In this document: positions 35,442 to 43,983 of the stretch, piece after piece
Numbering within the stretch: the first letter of the stretch is position 1
Layout of the letters: each line of letters begins with the position of its first letter
DNA from: CAZPQV01 sp964588705
GTDB lineage: Bacteria; Bacteroidota; Bacteroidia; Flavobacteriales; Weeksellaceae
Direction: 5' to 3'
NCBI GenBank assembly: GCA_964588705.1
Contig: CAZPQV010000006.1
Coordinates: 1 to 64,000 of the forward strand
DNA length: 64,000 nucleotides
Program-made: the position numbers and the translations under genes
The notes under the pieces: model-generated
What the model was told of the DNA's origin: nothing
The model's input: the letters and a program-made list of their open reading frames with translations, nothing else
Database searches by the model: none

Positions 35442-37949
35442 TTATCTGTAAGTATCTATCACTTTATTAATCAAATCCACCTGCTGATTAAGCGATGCGC
35501 TTGACGGATTTTCTCTCAATGCTTCCACTTTTTTGGAAAGTCCGTCCCGAAGCATATTGACGATCATCATCTTTGCCTGCGGATTGTTGTCCAGCTCCTT
35601 TTTCACCTGAGTGAGCACTTTCGTGACATTGGCTGTCGCTTTAAGATTATCCGAACTCATAATCCAGTTATAACCTTTCTCCGCAGAATCTCCCAAAACC
35701 GGATCCTGAAACTTGATGAAAGGATAAAACGCCACTGTTGTTGCAATCGCCGGCATTTGAGCTTCGATTTTGTTGTTTACAATATGCGGAAGAAGAATGT
35801 TCATTAAATCTTCACTCGCATTATCAAGGTCAACTTTATCGGCCAAAGCAATGACTCTTTTCGGATCGAGCTGTGCCAATGCTCCCAATGAATTCCCTTT
35901 TACAGAATTGGAAAGCGCATTCAGTCCGTTTTCATAAAGTGAAACATATTTTGCATTTTTAGTCTTTGCCAATGCGGCAATCGCCGCTCCCTGAACTAAA
36001 GTTTTTGGATCGTTTGAGGCCATTTTTTCAACTTCTGCCAAAGCTGCTTTCGCGTGGTCGGTTTTTGATAAATCCAAACCTTTCAACGCCTCAATTCTCA
36101 ACCTGAAATTGGAATCTTTCAGCGCTGCAACCAAAGTTTTTAGCGATGAAGTATGGGTATTATTTTTCGCAGCATCTTCAATCGCTTTGAACCTGCTTAA
36201 GTATTCCTTTGAATTGGTATATTGTGTAAAATATTGCTCCGGAGTTTTATTTTCCAAAATTTCGCCAACCAAAAGTCCGTCTGCATTAATATTGATAAAA
36301 TCCGGATTTTTACTTACCGGAAACGAAAATTCGTTTCTGACTTTAGCATTTACCCAAACATTTTTTCTAGTCGGTTTTCCGTTTTCATAAATATCGATAG
36401 CCAAAGGAAACTCAAAATAATCACCAATCTGCTGTTGACTTAATGAGATGATAATCTGTTTTTTCACCGGTTCATAGGTTGTCGTATAGCCTACTTTCGG
36501 ATGTCCTTTTCCAAAAAACCACTGATTGAAAAACCAGTTCAGATCTTTACCGGAAACTTTTTCCAAAGCCAATCGCACCTGATGTGCTTCTCCGGTTCCG
36601 TATTCATTTTGTTTTAAATAAAGATTCAAACCTCCGAAAAACGCTTCATCACCAAGATAATTTCTAAGCATGTGCAGGATTCCACCACCTTTGTTGTAAG
36701 AAACCGCATCGAACATATCTTCACGTGAATGATAATTGAATCTCACCAAATCCCTCGAAACCAATTGCGGATCGCGAAAATACGAATCCAACGCTTTTTT
36801 CAGACCGTAATCGGCGTAATCTTTTCCGTATTTATACTCATTCCAAAGGTATTCGGAATAATTGGCAAAAGATTCATTCACCGTGAGGTTGCTCCAGCTT
36901 TCCGTGGTTACAATGTTTCCAAACCAATGGTGAAAGGCTTCGTGTGCGATAACATCTTCCCAGATATTTTCATCAATCAGAGCGCCCGCTTTCTGTTGCG
37001 CCATATCTGAATGCAGCACCGCGGTTGAATTTTCCATCGCTCCTGAAACATAATCCCTTGCAGTCATTTGATGGTATTTATTCCAGGCGTAATCGTAATT
37101 CAGAATTTTTGAGAAGAATTCCAACATCTCCGGCGTATTCCCGAAAATCTGTTTTGCAACCGGTTCGTATTCCTTTTCGACATAATAATCCACCGGAATG
37201 TTTCTCCATTTATCTTTTACAATGGCATAATCTCCAACACCCATAAAAAACAAATAAGGTGCATGTTTCTTATCTAAAACCCAATGGTCAGTACGCAGAT
37301 TATTGGCTTCTTTTGTAGAAGATTTTAATACACCGTTAGACAACGTAACATATTTATCAGGAACCGTCATATAGATTTCCTGAGTGGTTTTCATATTCGG
37401 TTTATCAATGGTCGGAAACCAAACGGATGACGCTTCGGTTTCACCCTGAGTCCATATTTGGGTTGGTTTACTCGGATCCGTTCCCTGAGCGTTGATGAAG
37501 TAAAGTCCTTTGGCATCGGAAATGGCCGCGCTTCCTTTTCCTTTGTATTCGTTTGGCCGTGCAGTATATTTAATATAAACCGTATAATCCTGATTTCTGT
37601 TGTAGGTTTTATCAAGATTAATGTTCAGAATATCGTTTTTATAATCGTATTTCAATGGTGTTTTCGCACCGCTTTTTTCTAAAGCCACTTCGTGAATTAA
37701 CATTGCTTTGGCATTCAGCACCAACGAATCTGACGGATAGAAATAGGGCGATGCCGAGATCCACGCTTCGCCGTTCATCTGCTCTTTCTGATAATCGAAA
37801 TTGACTTTCAGTTTGGTATGCTTCAGTTCAGTTGTTTTGGTATGGGTGGCACGATAAACGACTTCTCTGCCGGAAGTTTCGGTTTGTGCAAAAATATTTC
37901 CAGTAAAAAAAGCTCCCAAAAGAGCCATAGAAACAATAATCTTTTTCAT
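35442..37949 (-). CDS. M1 family aminopeptidase, exported
   Basis: The product has 835 residues with a signal peptide (MKKIIVSMALLGAFFTGNIFAQ). The M1 signatures are complete: YVSGAMENSTAVL (GAMEN substrate-binding loop) and VIAHEAFHHWFGN...NESFANY (HEXXH-18-E zinc site). The C-terminal 250 residues are helical HEAT-like repeats. It trims N-terminal residues from peptides, probably in the periplasm. The residue after HE is Ala-Phe rather than the common Leu-Ala, but the zinc ligands are kept. It stands upstream of no partner gene; a small ORF lies behind it. Confidence 0.92.
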   Translation of the reverse strand: MKKIIVSMALLGAFFTGNIFAQTETSGREVVYRATHTKTTELKHTKLKVNFDYQKEQMNGEAWISASPYFYPSDSLVLNAKAMLIHEVALEKSGAKTPLKYDYKNDILNINLDKTYNRNQDYTVYIKYTARPNEYKGKGSAAISDAKGLYFINAQGTDPSKPTQIWTQGETEASSVWFPTIDKPNMKTTQEIYMTVPDKYVTLSNGVLKSSTKEANNLRTDHWVLDKKHAPYLFFMGVGDYAIVKDKWRNIPVDYYVEKEYEPVAKQIFGNTPEMLEFFSKILNYDYAWNKYHQMTARDYVSGAMENSTAVLHSDMAQQKAGALIDENIWEDVIAHEAFHHWFGNIVTTESWSNLTVNESFANYSEYLWNEYKYGKDYADYGLKKALDSYFRDPQLVSRDLVRFNYHSREDMFDAVSYNKGGGILHMLRNYLGDEAFFGGLNLYLKQNEYGTGEAHQVRLALEKVSGKDLNWFFNQWFFGKGHPKVGYTTTYEPVKKQIIISLSQQQIGDYFEFPLAIDIYENGKPTRKNVWVNAKVRNEFSFPVSKNPDFININADGLLVGEILENKTPEQYFTQYTNSKEYLSRFKAIEDAAKNNTHTSSLKTLVAALKDSNFRLRIEALKGLDLSKTDHAKAALAEVEKMASNDPKTLVQGAAIAALAKTKNAKYVSLYENGLNALSNSVKGNSLGALAQLDPKRVIALADKVDLDNASEDLMNILLPHIVNNKIEAQMPAIATTVAFYPFIKFQDPVLGDSAEKGYNWIMSSDNLKATANVTKVLTQVKKELDNNPQAKMMIVNMLRDGLSKKVEALRENPSSASLNQQVDLINKVIDTYR

Positions 37950-37963
37950 ATTACAATTTTACT

Positions 37964-38191
37964 CTATTTAGATTTTGGATTCATCAGAATGTCAAAAATA
38001 TCATTAACAATATTTTCGTATTCGCCTTTCTTAAGTTGTTCTTTACTTTTGTTGAAGGCCTTTTTCAGTTCACTTTCCGGATTATCTTTATCAATTATCT
38101 CAGCTGATTTCACGCCTTTTATCTGCAACAGAATTTCTTTCAGTTTTTTAGCATCGGCGCTTTCTTCAATATGTATTTTAAGGTGTTTCAT
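37964..38191 (-). CDS. Small protein of unknown function
   Basis: The product has 75 residues from ATG 38191 (MKHLKIHIEESADAKKLKEIL). The frame is open for 20 codons more, but that part looks non-coding. A beta strand (LKIHIEE) is followed by helices and a second strand (VKSAEIID), like a small ferredoxin-type or antitoxin-like fold. The C-terminal half is highly charged and helical. It lies 14 nt upstream of the aminopeptidase start, so the two may be co-transcribed. Family not recognised. Confidence 0.6.
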   Translation of the reverse strand: MKHLKIHIEESADAKKLKEILLQIKGVKSAEIIDKDNPESELKKAFNKSKEQLKKGEYENIVNDIFDILMNPKSK

Positions 38192-38262
38192 TATAACATT
38201 TGTAGTTTTTTGAGATAAATAGTTACAAAAAAAGTGAAGTTCAACCTTCACTTTTGCTATTC

Positions 38263-39057
38263 TTAAATGGCAACCGGCGCTTTAATTCCCGGATGTGGAT
38301 CGTAGTTTTCTAACGTAAAATCTTCAAAATCGAAGACGAATAAATCCTTCACTTCCGGATTGATTTTCATCGTCGGCAACGGTCTTGGATCACGCTGTAA
38401 CTGGCGGTTGACCTGCTCAAAATGATTATTGTAAATATGAACATCGCCAAACGTGTGCACATAATCCCCCACTTCCAAACCGCAAACCTGAGCCACCATC
38501 ATGCACAACAACGCATAACTCGCAATGTTGAACGGAACGCCCAGAAATACATCTGCACTTCTTTGATAAAGTTGAAGCGACAGTTTTCCATCTGCCACGT
38601 AAAACTGAAACATTGTGTGACAAGGCGCTAACGCCATATTTGGAATTTCAGCAGCGTTCCAAGCAGAAACAATTAATCGGCGGGAATCCGGATTGGTTTT
38701 GATCTGCTCTAACACCTGTGAAATCTGATCAATCACTTTATTATCCGCTCCTCTCCAACTTCTCCATTGTGCGCCGTAGACTGGCCCAAGATCACCATTG
38801 TCATCCGCCCATTCATTCCAGATGCTTACGCCGTTATCGGTGAGATACTTGATGTTGGTATCACCTTTCAGGAACCAAAGTAGTTCGTAAATAATTGATT
38901 TTAAATGGGTTTTTTTGGTCGTTACTAATGGAAAACCTTTTGATAAATCGTAACGCAACTGATATCCAAAAACACTACGTGTTCCCGTTCCTGTACGGTC
39001 GGTTTTATCGGTTCCGTTGTCTAAAATATGCTGAAGTAAATCGAGATAATTTTGCAT
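38263..39057 (-). CDS. thyA: Thymidylate synthase
   Basis: The product has 264 residues, the same length as E. coli ThyA. It methylates dUMP to dTMP with methylene-tetrahydrofolate. The active-site Cys is in ALAPCHTMFQFYV, the phosphate-binding Arg is in DRTGTGTRSVFG and QRSADVFLGVPFNIASYALL, and the C-terminal KAPVAI closes the site. No folA follows in this window. Its start is 60 nt from the end of the Gre-like gene. Confidence 0.97.
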   Translation of the reverse strand: MQNYLDLLQHILDNGTDKTDRTGTGTRSVFGYQLRYDLSKGFPLVTTKKTHLKSIIYELLWFLKGDTNIKYLTDNGVSIWNEWADDNGDLGPVYGAQWRSWRGADNKVIDQISQVLEQIKTNPDSRRLIVSAWNAAEIPNMALAPCHTMFQFYVADGKLSLQLYQRSADVFLGVPFNIASYALLCMMVAQVCGLEVGDYVHTFGDVHIYNNHFEQVNRQLQRDPRPLPTMKINPEVKDLFVFDFEDFTLENYDPHPGIKAPVAI

Positions 39058-39117
39058 TTTGAATGAATATTGGCGGTTAAATACTGATTAAATGGTATTT
39101 ACAAAATAAGGGAATTT

Positions 39118-39576
39118 TCACCAAACTTGTCGGATGGTTTGCTTTAAGTTATTAACAATGAANNNNNNNNNNAATTCTTCGCCTGCTTTCTTGCCATGCA
39201 TTGCTTTGGCCAAAGGTGATTCCGGTGAAACCGTAATGATTTTTTTGCCATTCATTTTTATTTCTCCAACTGCGGTGGAAATGTAAAACAAACCAATATT
39301 TGTTTCAACCAAAGCTCCAAAGTCTACGTTCTGACATTCATGACCGTTGAGTCTTTTTACAGATTCCTGCTGCTGAAAAGTTTCGTTCAACTGACGCTGA
39401 AGATTATTGATTTCCTGCTGCACCATTTCTCTGCCGGTTTCGTATTTATCGCCCATAGAACTTTTCGTCTCGGTATTGGATTCTCTGGTTTGGGAGATTA
39501 AATTTTCTAAATGAGAGATTTTTTCCGTGATGCGGGTTTTAACGGTGGTGACGAGCTCGGATTTCATTAATTCCAT
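39118..39576 (-). CDS. GreA/GreB-like protein (contains N gap)
   Basis: About 148 residues. An N-terminal coiled-coil-like part (KTRITEKISHLENLISQTRES) is followed by a C-terminal domain with VSPESPLAKAMHGKKAGEE, which is the GreA/GreB signature (SPLAKALLGKKVGDE). It could therefore act at RNA polymerase, though such short flavobacterial members are often mislabelled as other enzymes. Ten N at 39163-39172 interrupt the last part. The flanks GAAGAATT and TTCATTGTTAAT share TT, and merging them gives an unbroken AGEEFIVNNLKQ, so the gap is probably an unresolved overlap and no bases are missing. Confidence 0.75.
   Translation of the reverse strand: MELMKSELVTTVKTRITEKISHLENLISQTRESNTETKSSMGDKYETGREMVQQEINNLQRQLNETFQQQESVKRLNGHECQNVDFGALVETNIGLFYISTAVGEIKMNGKKIITVSPESPLAKAMHGKKAGEEXXXXFIVNNLKQTIRQVW
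39163..39172. other. Assembly gap (10 N) in Gre-like gene
   Basis: Ten N between contig ends that overlap by TT when the reading frame is restored; the real gap is probably zero or negative. Confidence 0.9.
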
Positions 39577-39607
39577 TTTTTCTTATTTCAGCAAACTTAA
39601 AGTTAAC

Positions 39608-39632
39608 AAAAAAGCCGGACTTTCATCCGACT
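39608..39632 (-). terminator. Terminator, probably of the amylase gene
   Basis: Minus-strand stem AGTCGGA/TCCGGCT (one G-T pair) followed by six T. It lies 280 nt beyond the amylase stop because the inverted-repeat element at 39645-39895 sits in between. Confidence 0.6.
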
Positions 39633-39644
39633 TTACTTTAACTT

Positions 39645-39895
39645 AACCAGTTGTGCATTTAGGATACAATAAACAAATTTAATGTAATTATCTAGTAACA
39701 AATTCTTTATAAATTTAAAACACAAAGTTTCCAAATTCAATCTAAAATTTTTAGAGAGCAAAGGAATAATTCGCTAGCGAATTTGACAAAGCGAATGCTT
39801 CACGACAAATTTATTCGTCAGCTTTGCTAGCTAAAAGATTAAATAAATCATTAAAAATCTTTGCGTTTCAAAAAATCCTAAATGCACAATTGGTT
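39645..39895. mobile_element. MITE-like element with 21-bp inverted ends
   Basis: The left end CCAGTTGTGCATTTAGGAT (with AA before it) at 39645-39665 is matched in inverse orientation at 39875-39895 with a single change. The 251 bp between hold no open reading frame of note, but contain the palindrome TCGCTAGCGA and more inverted segments. Size, non-coding content and inverted ends fit a miniature element or another dispersed palindromic repeat. TTAA occurs next to the left end and as TTTTAA at the right, a possible target duplication. It sits between the amylase stop and its likely terminator. Confidence 0.5.
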
Positions 39896-39914
39896 TTAAC
39901 CTATTAAAAGATCA

Positions 39915-41267
39915 TTACTTTTTGAACACGGCATATCCTGAAACAGGAAGGTTAAACCCTTTATCCTGGGTGAAATTTCTTGTGCTTCCGGTAAAAGCAT
40001 CGAAAAATTTTCCGTTCAGGTGGTCGTCTGTAATTTGGAAACTCACCGGTTCCTTTGAAAAATTAAGAACGGTAAGCACTTCATTATTTCCGTTTTTACG
40101 AACGTAAGCCATTACTTTATCATCAGCAGTAGTTTTCAAAAGATAAGTGGTTACTGCTGGATCGCCGCCTCGTAATGCAGGATTGGCTGATTTCAGATTC
40201 AATAATGTTTTGTAAAAATCATGAAGTTCGTTTTTTCCGGCCCATGGAATCGGGTCTTTTTCGAAGAACTCCAAACGTTTCGTTTTTAAAGGTAATTCCT
40301 GTCCATTATAAATTAACGGAACACCATTCCAAGTGATTGAAAATACAGCCAAAGGTTTTGCAAAAACACCATATTTTTCATATTCTGTTCCGTTCCAGGT
40401 ATTTTCGTCGTGATTGGACGTGAACCAAGCTCTCATAGATCCGTCACCGATGTCGGAATATTTGTGAAGAAGATTTTTTAAATCAGCAAATGATGCTTTT
40501 CCTTCGTTGAACTCTCTGGTTTTATGCATCCAAGACCAAATGTAACTCGCATCAAACACTTTTCCATATTCCGGATTTTCAATTTCATCAAATTCTCCAA
40601 GCCAGAACAATGGTTTTAACGCATCAACCTGAGGTCTTGCTTCTGCCCAGAAATCTACTTCAACCCAAGCTGCAAGGTCACAACGGAATCCGTCGATATT
40701 CGCTTCTCGAACCCAAAATTTCATTGCATCAATCATGGCTTTTCTTAAAGCAGGGTTTGAATAATCGAGTTCGATAATATCATCCATCCCCGAAGCAATT
40801 TGGAAATCATTGGTTTTTGGATCAATCAGATAGTATTCCGGATTGGTTTTTGTCCAGGTATGATCCCAGCCGGTATGATTCGCAACCCAATCTATGATCA
40901 CTTTGAAACCTAATTTATGAGCTTCATTCACCATATGTTTGAAGTCTTCCATCGTTCCGAATTCCGGGTTGATCGAAGTGTAATCTGCCGCTGCATACTG
41001 ACTTCCCATCGTTCCTTTTTTGTTTTTCTGTGCGATTGGTGTAATTGGCATGAACCATAATGTTTTCACGCCCATTTCTTTCAGTCTCGGCATATGTTTT
41101 TCGAAGGCGCGGAAGGTTCCTTCCGGAGTGTATTGCCTTACGTTTACTTCATAAATATTGGTGGTATGTTTCCACGAACTTGGGTGCTCCATAGTTTTCG
41201 GTGTTTTCTGAGTTGTACAGGACAGAATTCCTAAAGATAAAACTGCCAAAAGAATAATCTTTTTCAT
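39915..41267 (-). CDS. Alpha-amylase family (GH13) lipoprotein
   Basis: The product has 450 residues. The lipobox ends in GILSC (Cys 17), so it is membrane-anchored. GH13 regions are in order: region I VIIDWVANHTG, region II GFRCDLAAW (Asp nucleophile), region III WLGEFDEIE (Glu acid/base), region IV FTSNHDENTW (transition-state Asp). The C-terminal 70 residues form the usual beta domain. It hydrolyses alpha-glucans at the cell surface or in the periplasm. There is no SusC/SusD pair next to it, so it is an isolated enzyme and not a starch utilisation locus. Confidence 0.93.
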   Translation of the reverse strand: MKKIILLAVLSLGILSCTTQKTPKTMEHPSSWKHTTNIYEVNVRQYTPEGTFRAFEKHMPRLKEMGVKTLWFMPITPIAQKNKKGTMGSQYAAADYTSINPEFGTMEDFKHMVNEAHKLGFKVIIDWVANHTGWDHTWTKTNPEYYLIDPKTNDFQIASGMDDIIELDYSNPALRKAMIDAMKFWVREANIDGFRCDLAAWVEVDFWAEARPQVDALKPLFWLGEFDEIENPEYGKVFDASYIWSWMHKTREFNEGKASFADLKNLLHKYSDIGDGSMRAWFTSNHDENTWNGTEYEKYGVFAKPLAVFSITWNGVPLIYNGQELPLKTKRLEFFEKDPIPWAGKNELHDFYKTLLNLKSANPALRGGDPAVTTYLLKTTADDKVMAYVRKNGNNEVLTVLNFSKEPVSFQITDDHLNGKFFDAFTGSTRNFTQDKGFNLPVSGYAVFKK

Positions 41268-41313
41268 AATGAATATTTTTACAAAAATAGTGATTTAAAA
41301 AAGAATTAAGGCA

Positions 41314-41342
41314 TAAAAAAAGCCCTGACAAGAATCAGGACT
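41314..41342 (-). terminator. Terminator after the pRiA4b ORF-3 gene
   Basis: Minus-strand stem AGTCCTGA/TCAGGGCT (one G-T pair) followed by seven T. Confidence 0.75.
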
Positions 41343-41363
41343 CTGTATTTAATTTAAATTTTT

Positions 41364-41945
41364 CTAATCTTCATCGTCATCAAAAACGTCATCGGCATAG
41401 TCTGCCGTTTCTTCATCATCAAAAGTTTCGTCTTCATCCGAGAAGTCTCCGCTTTCAAAATCGTCATCAAAACCAAATTCATCATCTTCATCATCCATCA
41501 ACGGCATTACGGAACGTTTACCTCTTGCGCCACCACTTTTTCCCGGGGCTTTCAACGGAACATTTCCAAATCTGAAAACTGTAATCGGATAATTAACGGC
41601 AGGTTTCTCATCAACAACTTCAATCAGTTCGCAGAAGAACTCCCAAAGGTCAAGCAATCCGTACTGGAACTGAGCTTTGTCTCCTTTGGTTTCAAAGGCC
41701 TCCATAATGTAAACATCCGACATAATCTCGCCGTCACCTTCATCACTCATATCTTCCAGCGGAACACTTTTGTAAACCGTTCCGTCGTCTTCCATCAGAT
41801 TAAATGCAGAAAGTTCGTCTCCCTGAAGACTGAACGCACTTTTAATACCCAAATGCAGGTTCCAAAGTGTTTGTTTTTCTTTAATCTCGATATCGCGGAA
41901 GATATCTTCTTTAGTGTCTAAAATAACACGGATTTTATAAACCAT
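41364..41945 (-). CDS. Plasmid pRiA4b ORF-3 family protein
   Basis: The product has 193 residues. The N-terminal part (MVYKIRVILDTKEDIFRDIEI, LWNLHLGIKSAFSL) and the central YGLLDLWEFFCELIEV match the pRiA4b ORF-3 (IS1096 TnpR-like passenger) family, small cytoplasmic proteins of unknown role. The last 45 residues are almost all Asp/Glu with Phe (DDEDDEFGFDDDFESGDF), an acidic tail that may be disordered. Such a tail is a usual feature in Flavobacteriia and is not a sign of damage. Chromosomal, single gene, own terminator. Confidence 0.75.
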   Translation of the reverse strand: MVYKIRVILDTKEDIFRDIEIKEKQTLWNLHLGIKSAFSLQGDELSAFNLMEDDGTVYKSVPLEDMSDEGDGEIMSDVYIMEAFETKGDKAQFQYGLLDLWEFFCELIEVVDEKPAVNYPITVFRFGNVPLKAPGKSGGARGKRSVMPLMDDEDDEFGFDDDFESGDFSDEDETFDDEETADYADDVFDDDED

Positions 41946-42061
41946 ACCTTTTTAAGACTAACTTTTTTAGATTACTAGATTTCTTAGATTCGGTTACAAA
42001 GATATAATAATTGCAAAATCTTGATAAGATATTTTAAAGTTTTTATTTCAAAAAGATTTTG

Positions 42062-43093
42062 CTAAATTTTCGCCCTCGCTTCGGGAGCACTTTCCAAAAA
42101 GAAACTGAATTTTGTGCCTTCGAGATACACACTTTCTACGCTGATGTTTTCGTTATGAGCTTCAAGAATATGTTTTACGATAGATAAACCAAGACCGGAA
42201 CCTCCCTCTCTTCTGTTTCGGCTGGATTCTACACGATAGAAACGCTCAAAAATTCTTGGCAATGCCTCCGGTTTTATTCCCATACCATTATCTGCAACTT
42301 CGATGAGTACTTTGTTTTTCAGAACATTGGTACTTACGGAAATCTGCGCCTGCTGTCTGTTGGTGTAATGTATAGCATTAGAAATAAGATTGATCAGCAC
42401 CTGTGCAATTTTCTGTTTATCGGCGTAAACAAATGTCTGCGGCTGCAAAGTATTGAGGTTTAAAGTAGCATTTCGGTCCTCTGCCTCGAGATCGAGCATT
42501 TCCAAAATTTCTTTGATTAAAAGATTGATGTCGAATTTGGTAAGATTCAGTTTTAGTTCTCCTGATTCGAAACGGTTGATCATATCCAGATCATTCACAA
42601 TATTAATAAGGCGTTCCACAGATGTCCCAATTCTGTCGAGATATTTATCGCGAATATTAAGGTTTTCGACACCGCCGTCGCGAAGGGTTTCAATGTATCC
42701 CTGAATTGAAAATAATGGTGTTTTCAGCTCGTGCGAAACATTTCCGATATACTCTTTACGAAAAGATTCCATCTCTTTAATCATATCGATTTCGGACGCA
42801 CTTCGGGTAAGTGTTTCGGAAAGTTCTTTGAAACCTGCATTTTCAGAATCGAAAAAATCCTTCGGAAGTTCGGTCGCCATTTTCTTGATTTCCCTTCTTC
42901 CGTAATAGTGAAAAAGATAGCCAACGGCAAAATAAATGGTAAGAAAAATGAGGAGAACACTTAGTGCAAAAAGTACATCCGTATTTACGGCTTTGCGGTC
43001 TATAGATTTGGAGTAATCGAACGCAACAACAATAACGGCAATGGCGGCCGTCATAAACAGTGCTGCAACAAACGAAAGTCTGTTAAATTTCAT
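42062..43093 (-). CDS. phoR: PhoR-like sensor histidine kinase
   Basis: The product has 343 residues with two transmembrane helices at about 8-27 and 40-62 and almost no periplasmic loop, as in PhoR. HisKA with the H-box FRKEYIGNVSHELKTPLFSIQGY (about residues 112-134) is followed by HATPase_c (VLINLISNAIHYTNR; ADNGMGIKPEALPRIFERFYR; GGSGLGLSIVKHI). It follows the response regulator by 9 nt. Lack of a sensing loop fits PhoR, which reads the phosphate transporter; no pst genes lie in the window. Confidence 0.85.
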   Translation of the reverse strand: MKFNRLSFVAALFMTAAIAVIVVAFDYSKSIDRKAVNTDVLFALSVLLIFLTIYFAVGYLFHYYGRREIKKMATELPKDFFDSENAGFKELSETLTRSASEIDMIKEMESFRKEYIGNVSHELKTPLFSIQGYIETLRDGGVENLNIRDKYLDRIGTSVERLINIVNDLDMINRFESGELKLNLTKFDINLLIKEILEMLDLEAEDRNATLNLNTLQPQTFVYADKQKIAQVLINLISNAIHYTNRQQAQISVSTNVLKNKVLIEVADNGMGIKPEALPRIFERFYRVESSRNRREGGSGLGLSIVKHILEAHNENISVESVYLEGTKFSFFLESAPEARAKI

Positions 43094-43102
43094 TAGGCAA
43101 AG

Positions 43103-43780
43103 TTACACAACTAATTTGTAACCAATACCTTTTAAAGTCTGTATTGAATCGTCGCCCAGTTTTTCGCGCAGTCTTCGGATGTGTACGTCGATAGTTCTTT
43201 CGCCAACAATTACATCGTTGCCCCAAACTCTCTCAAGAATTTCTTCCCTTTTGAAAACTTTCTGTGTATTGGATGCTAAAAGATGCAGTAAATCGAATTC
43301 TTTTTTTGGCAGCAAGAAAACCTGCCCGTTTTTGGTAACTCTAAAGTTGTTTTTATCGATTACAAGATCGCCGACTTCAAGCACCTGTGCGCCATCTTCT
43401 ACCTTATTGGTAAGCTGAAGCAGTGCATTGATTTTGGAAATAAGAATTTTCGGCTTTATAACTTTCACCACATAATCGTTGGCACCAGCCTGATATCCTG
43501 CCAACTGAGAAAACTCCTCTCCTCTCGCCGACAGAAATACGATGAGCGTTTTTTGAAGCTCTTTAATCTTTCTAAGATCCTGACAAGTTTCTATACCGTC
43601 TTTTTCCGGCATCATTACATCAAGAAGGATTAAATCCGGGAGAATTTCCTTCGCTTTTTCTATTCCTTCGTTCCCGTTATCTGAGGTGTAAACCTGATAT
43701 CCTTCTTTCTCCAGATTATAGGAAAGGATTTCTAGAATATCGTGTTCATCATCAATCAAAAGAATCTTCTTCTGGTTCAT
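43103..43780 (-). CDS. phoB: PhoB/OmpR-type response regulator
   Basis: The product has 225 residues. Receiver: DDE near residue 12, phospho-Asp in LILLDVMMPEKDG, Ser in VFLSARGE, Lys in DYVVKVIKPK. The C-terminal winged helix holds EFDLLHLLASNTQKVFKREEILERVWG and RTIDVHIRRLREKLGDD. It forms an operon with the PhoR-like kinase. Two -7 elements (TAAATTTG) lie upstream on the minus strand and an array of three CTTTAAT repeats lies at the -33 position of the distal one, which suggests autoregulation. Confidence 0.85.
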   Translation of the reverse strand: MNQKKILLIDDEHDILEILSYNLEKEGYQVYTSDNGNEGIEKAKEILPDLILLDVMMPEKDGIETCQDLRKIKELQKTLIVFLSARGEEFSQLAGYQAGANDYVVKVIKPKILISKINALLQLTNKVEDGAQVLEVGDLVIDKNNFRVTKNGQVFLLPKKEFDLLHLLASNTQKVFKREEILERVWGNDVIVGERTIDVHIRRLREKLGDDSIQTLKGIGYKLVV

Positions 43781-43808
43781 AGTTACTTTCTATTGCCTTT
43801 TCAAACAT

Positions 43809-43816
43809 CAAATTTA
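43809..43816 (-). promoter_or_regulatory. Proximal -7 element of phoB-like gene
   Basis: TAAATTTG on the minus strand, about 28 nt before the ATG. No good -33 TTG is seen. Confidence 0.4.
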
Positions 43817-43859
43817 CTTAATTTATATGATGTAGTACTTCAGAAGGTAATTGTTCATA

Positions 43860-43867
43860 CAAATTTA
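43860..43867 (-). promoter_or_regulatory. Distal -7 element of phoB-like gene
   Basis: TAAATTTG on the minus strand, 79 nt before the ATG. There is no -33 TTG; that position is taken by the CTTTAAT repeats, as expected of an activator-dependent promoter. Confidence 0.45.
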
Positions 43868-43883
43868 ACATAGGTTCATCTTA

Positions 43884-43912
43884 ATTAAAGTTTTATTAAA
43901 GATTAATTAAAG
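43884..43912 (-). promoter_or_regulatory. Pho-box-like array of three 7-bp repeats
   Basis: On the minus strand the heptamer CTTTAAT occurs three times without change (43906-43912, 43895-43901, 43884-43890), each followed by a 4-bp A/T-rich spacer: exactly 11 bp per repeat. OmpR/PhoB regulators bind direct repeats with this spacing. The array lies between the divergent PhoB-like and TonB receptor genes. Confidence 0.65.
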
Positions 43913-43983
43913 ATAGCTAAACCACTCCTGATGTTAATCCTCCTTTTCTTTGCATCGAAATTGAAATCATACAAGAACAGAAA

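Noticed and set aside
39118..39576. Label 3-oxoacyl-ACP synthase often given to such proteins
   Set aside because: The C-terminal SPLAKAMHGKKAGEE motif is Gre-like and there is no ketosynthase active site.
39915..41267. Polysaccharide utilisation locus around the GH13 enzyme
   Set aside because: No SusC/SusD pair or regulator lies next to it; the TonB receptor at 43984 is separated by other units and is Pho-box linked.
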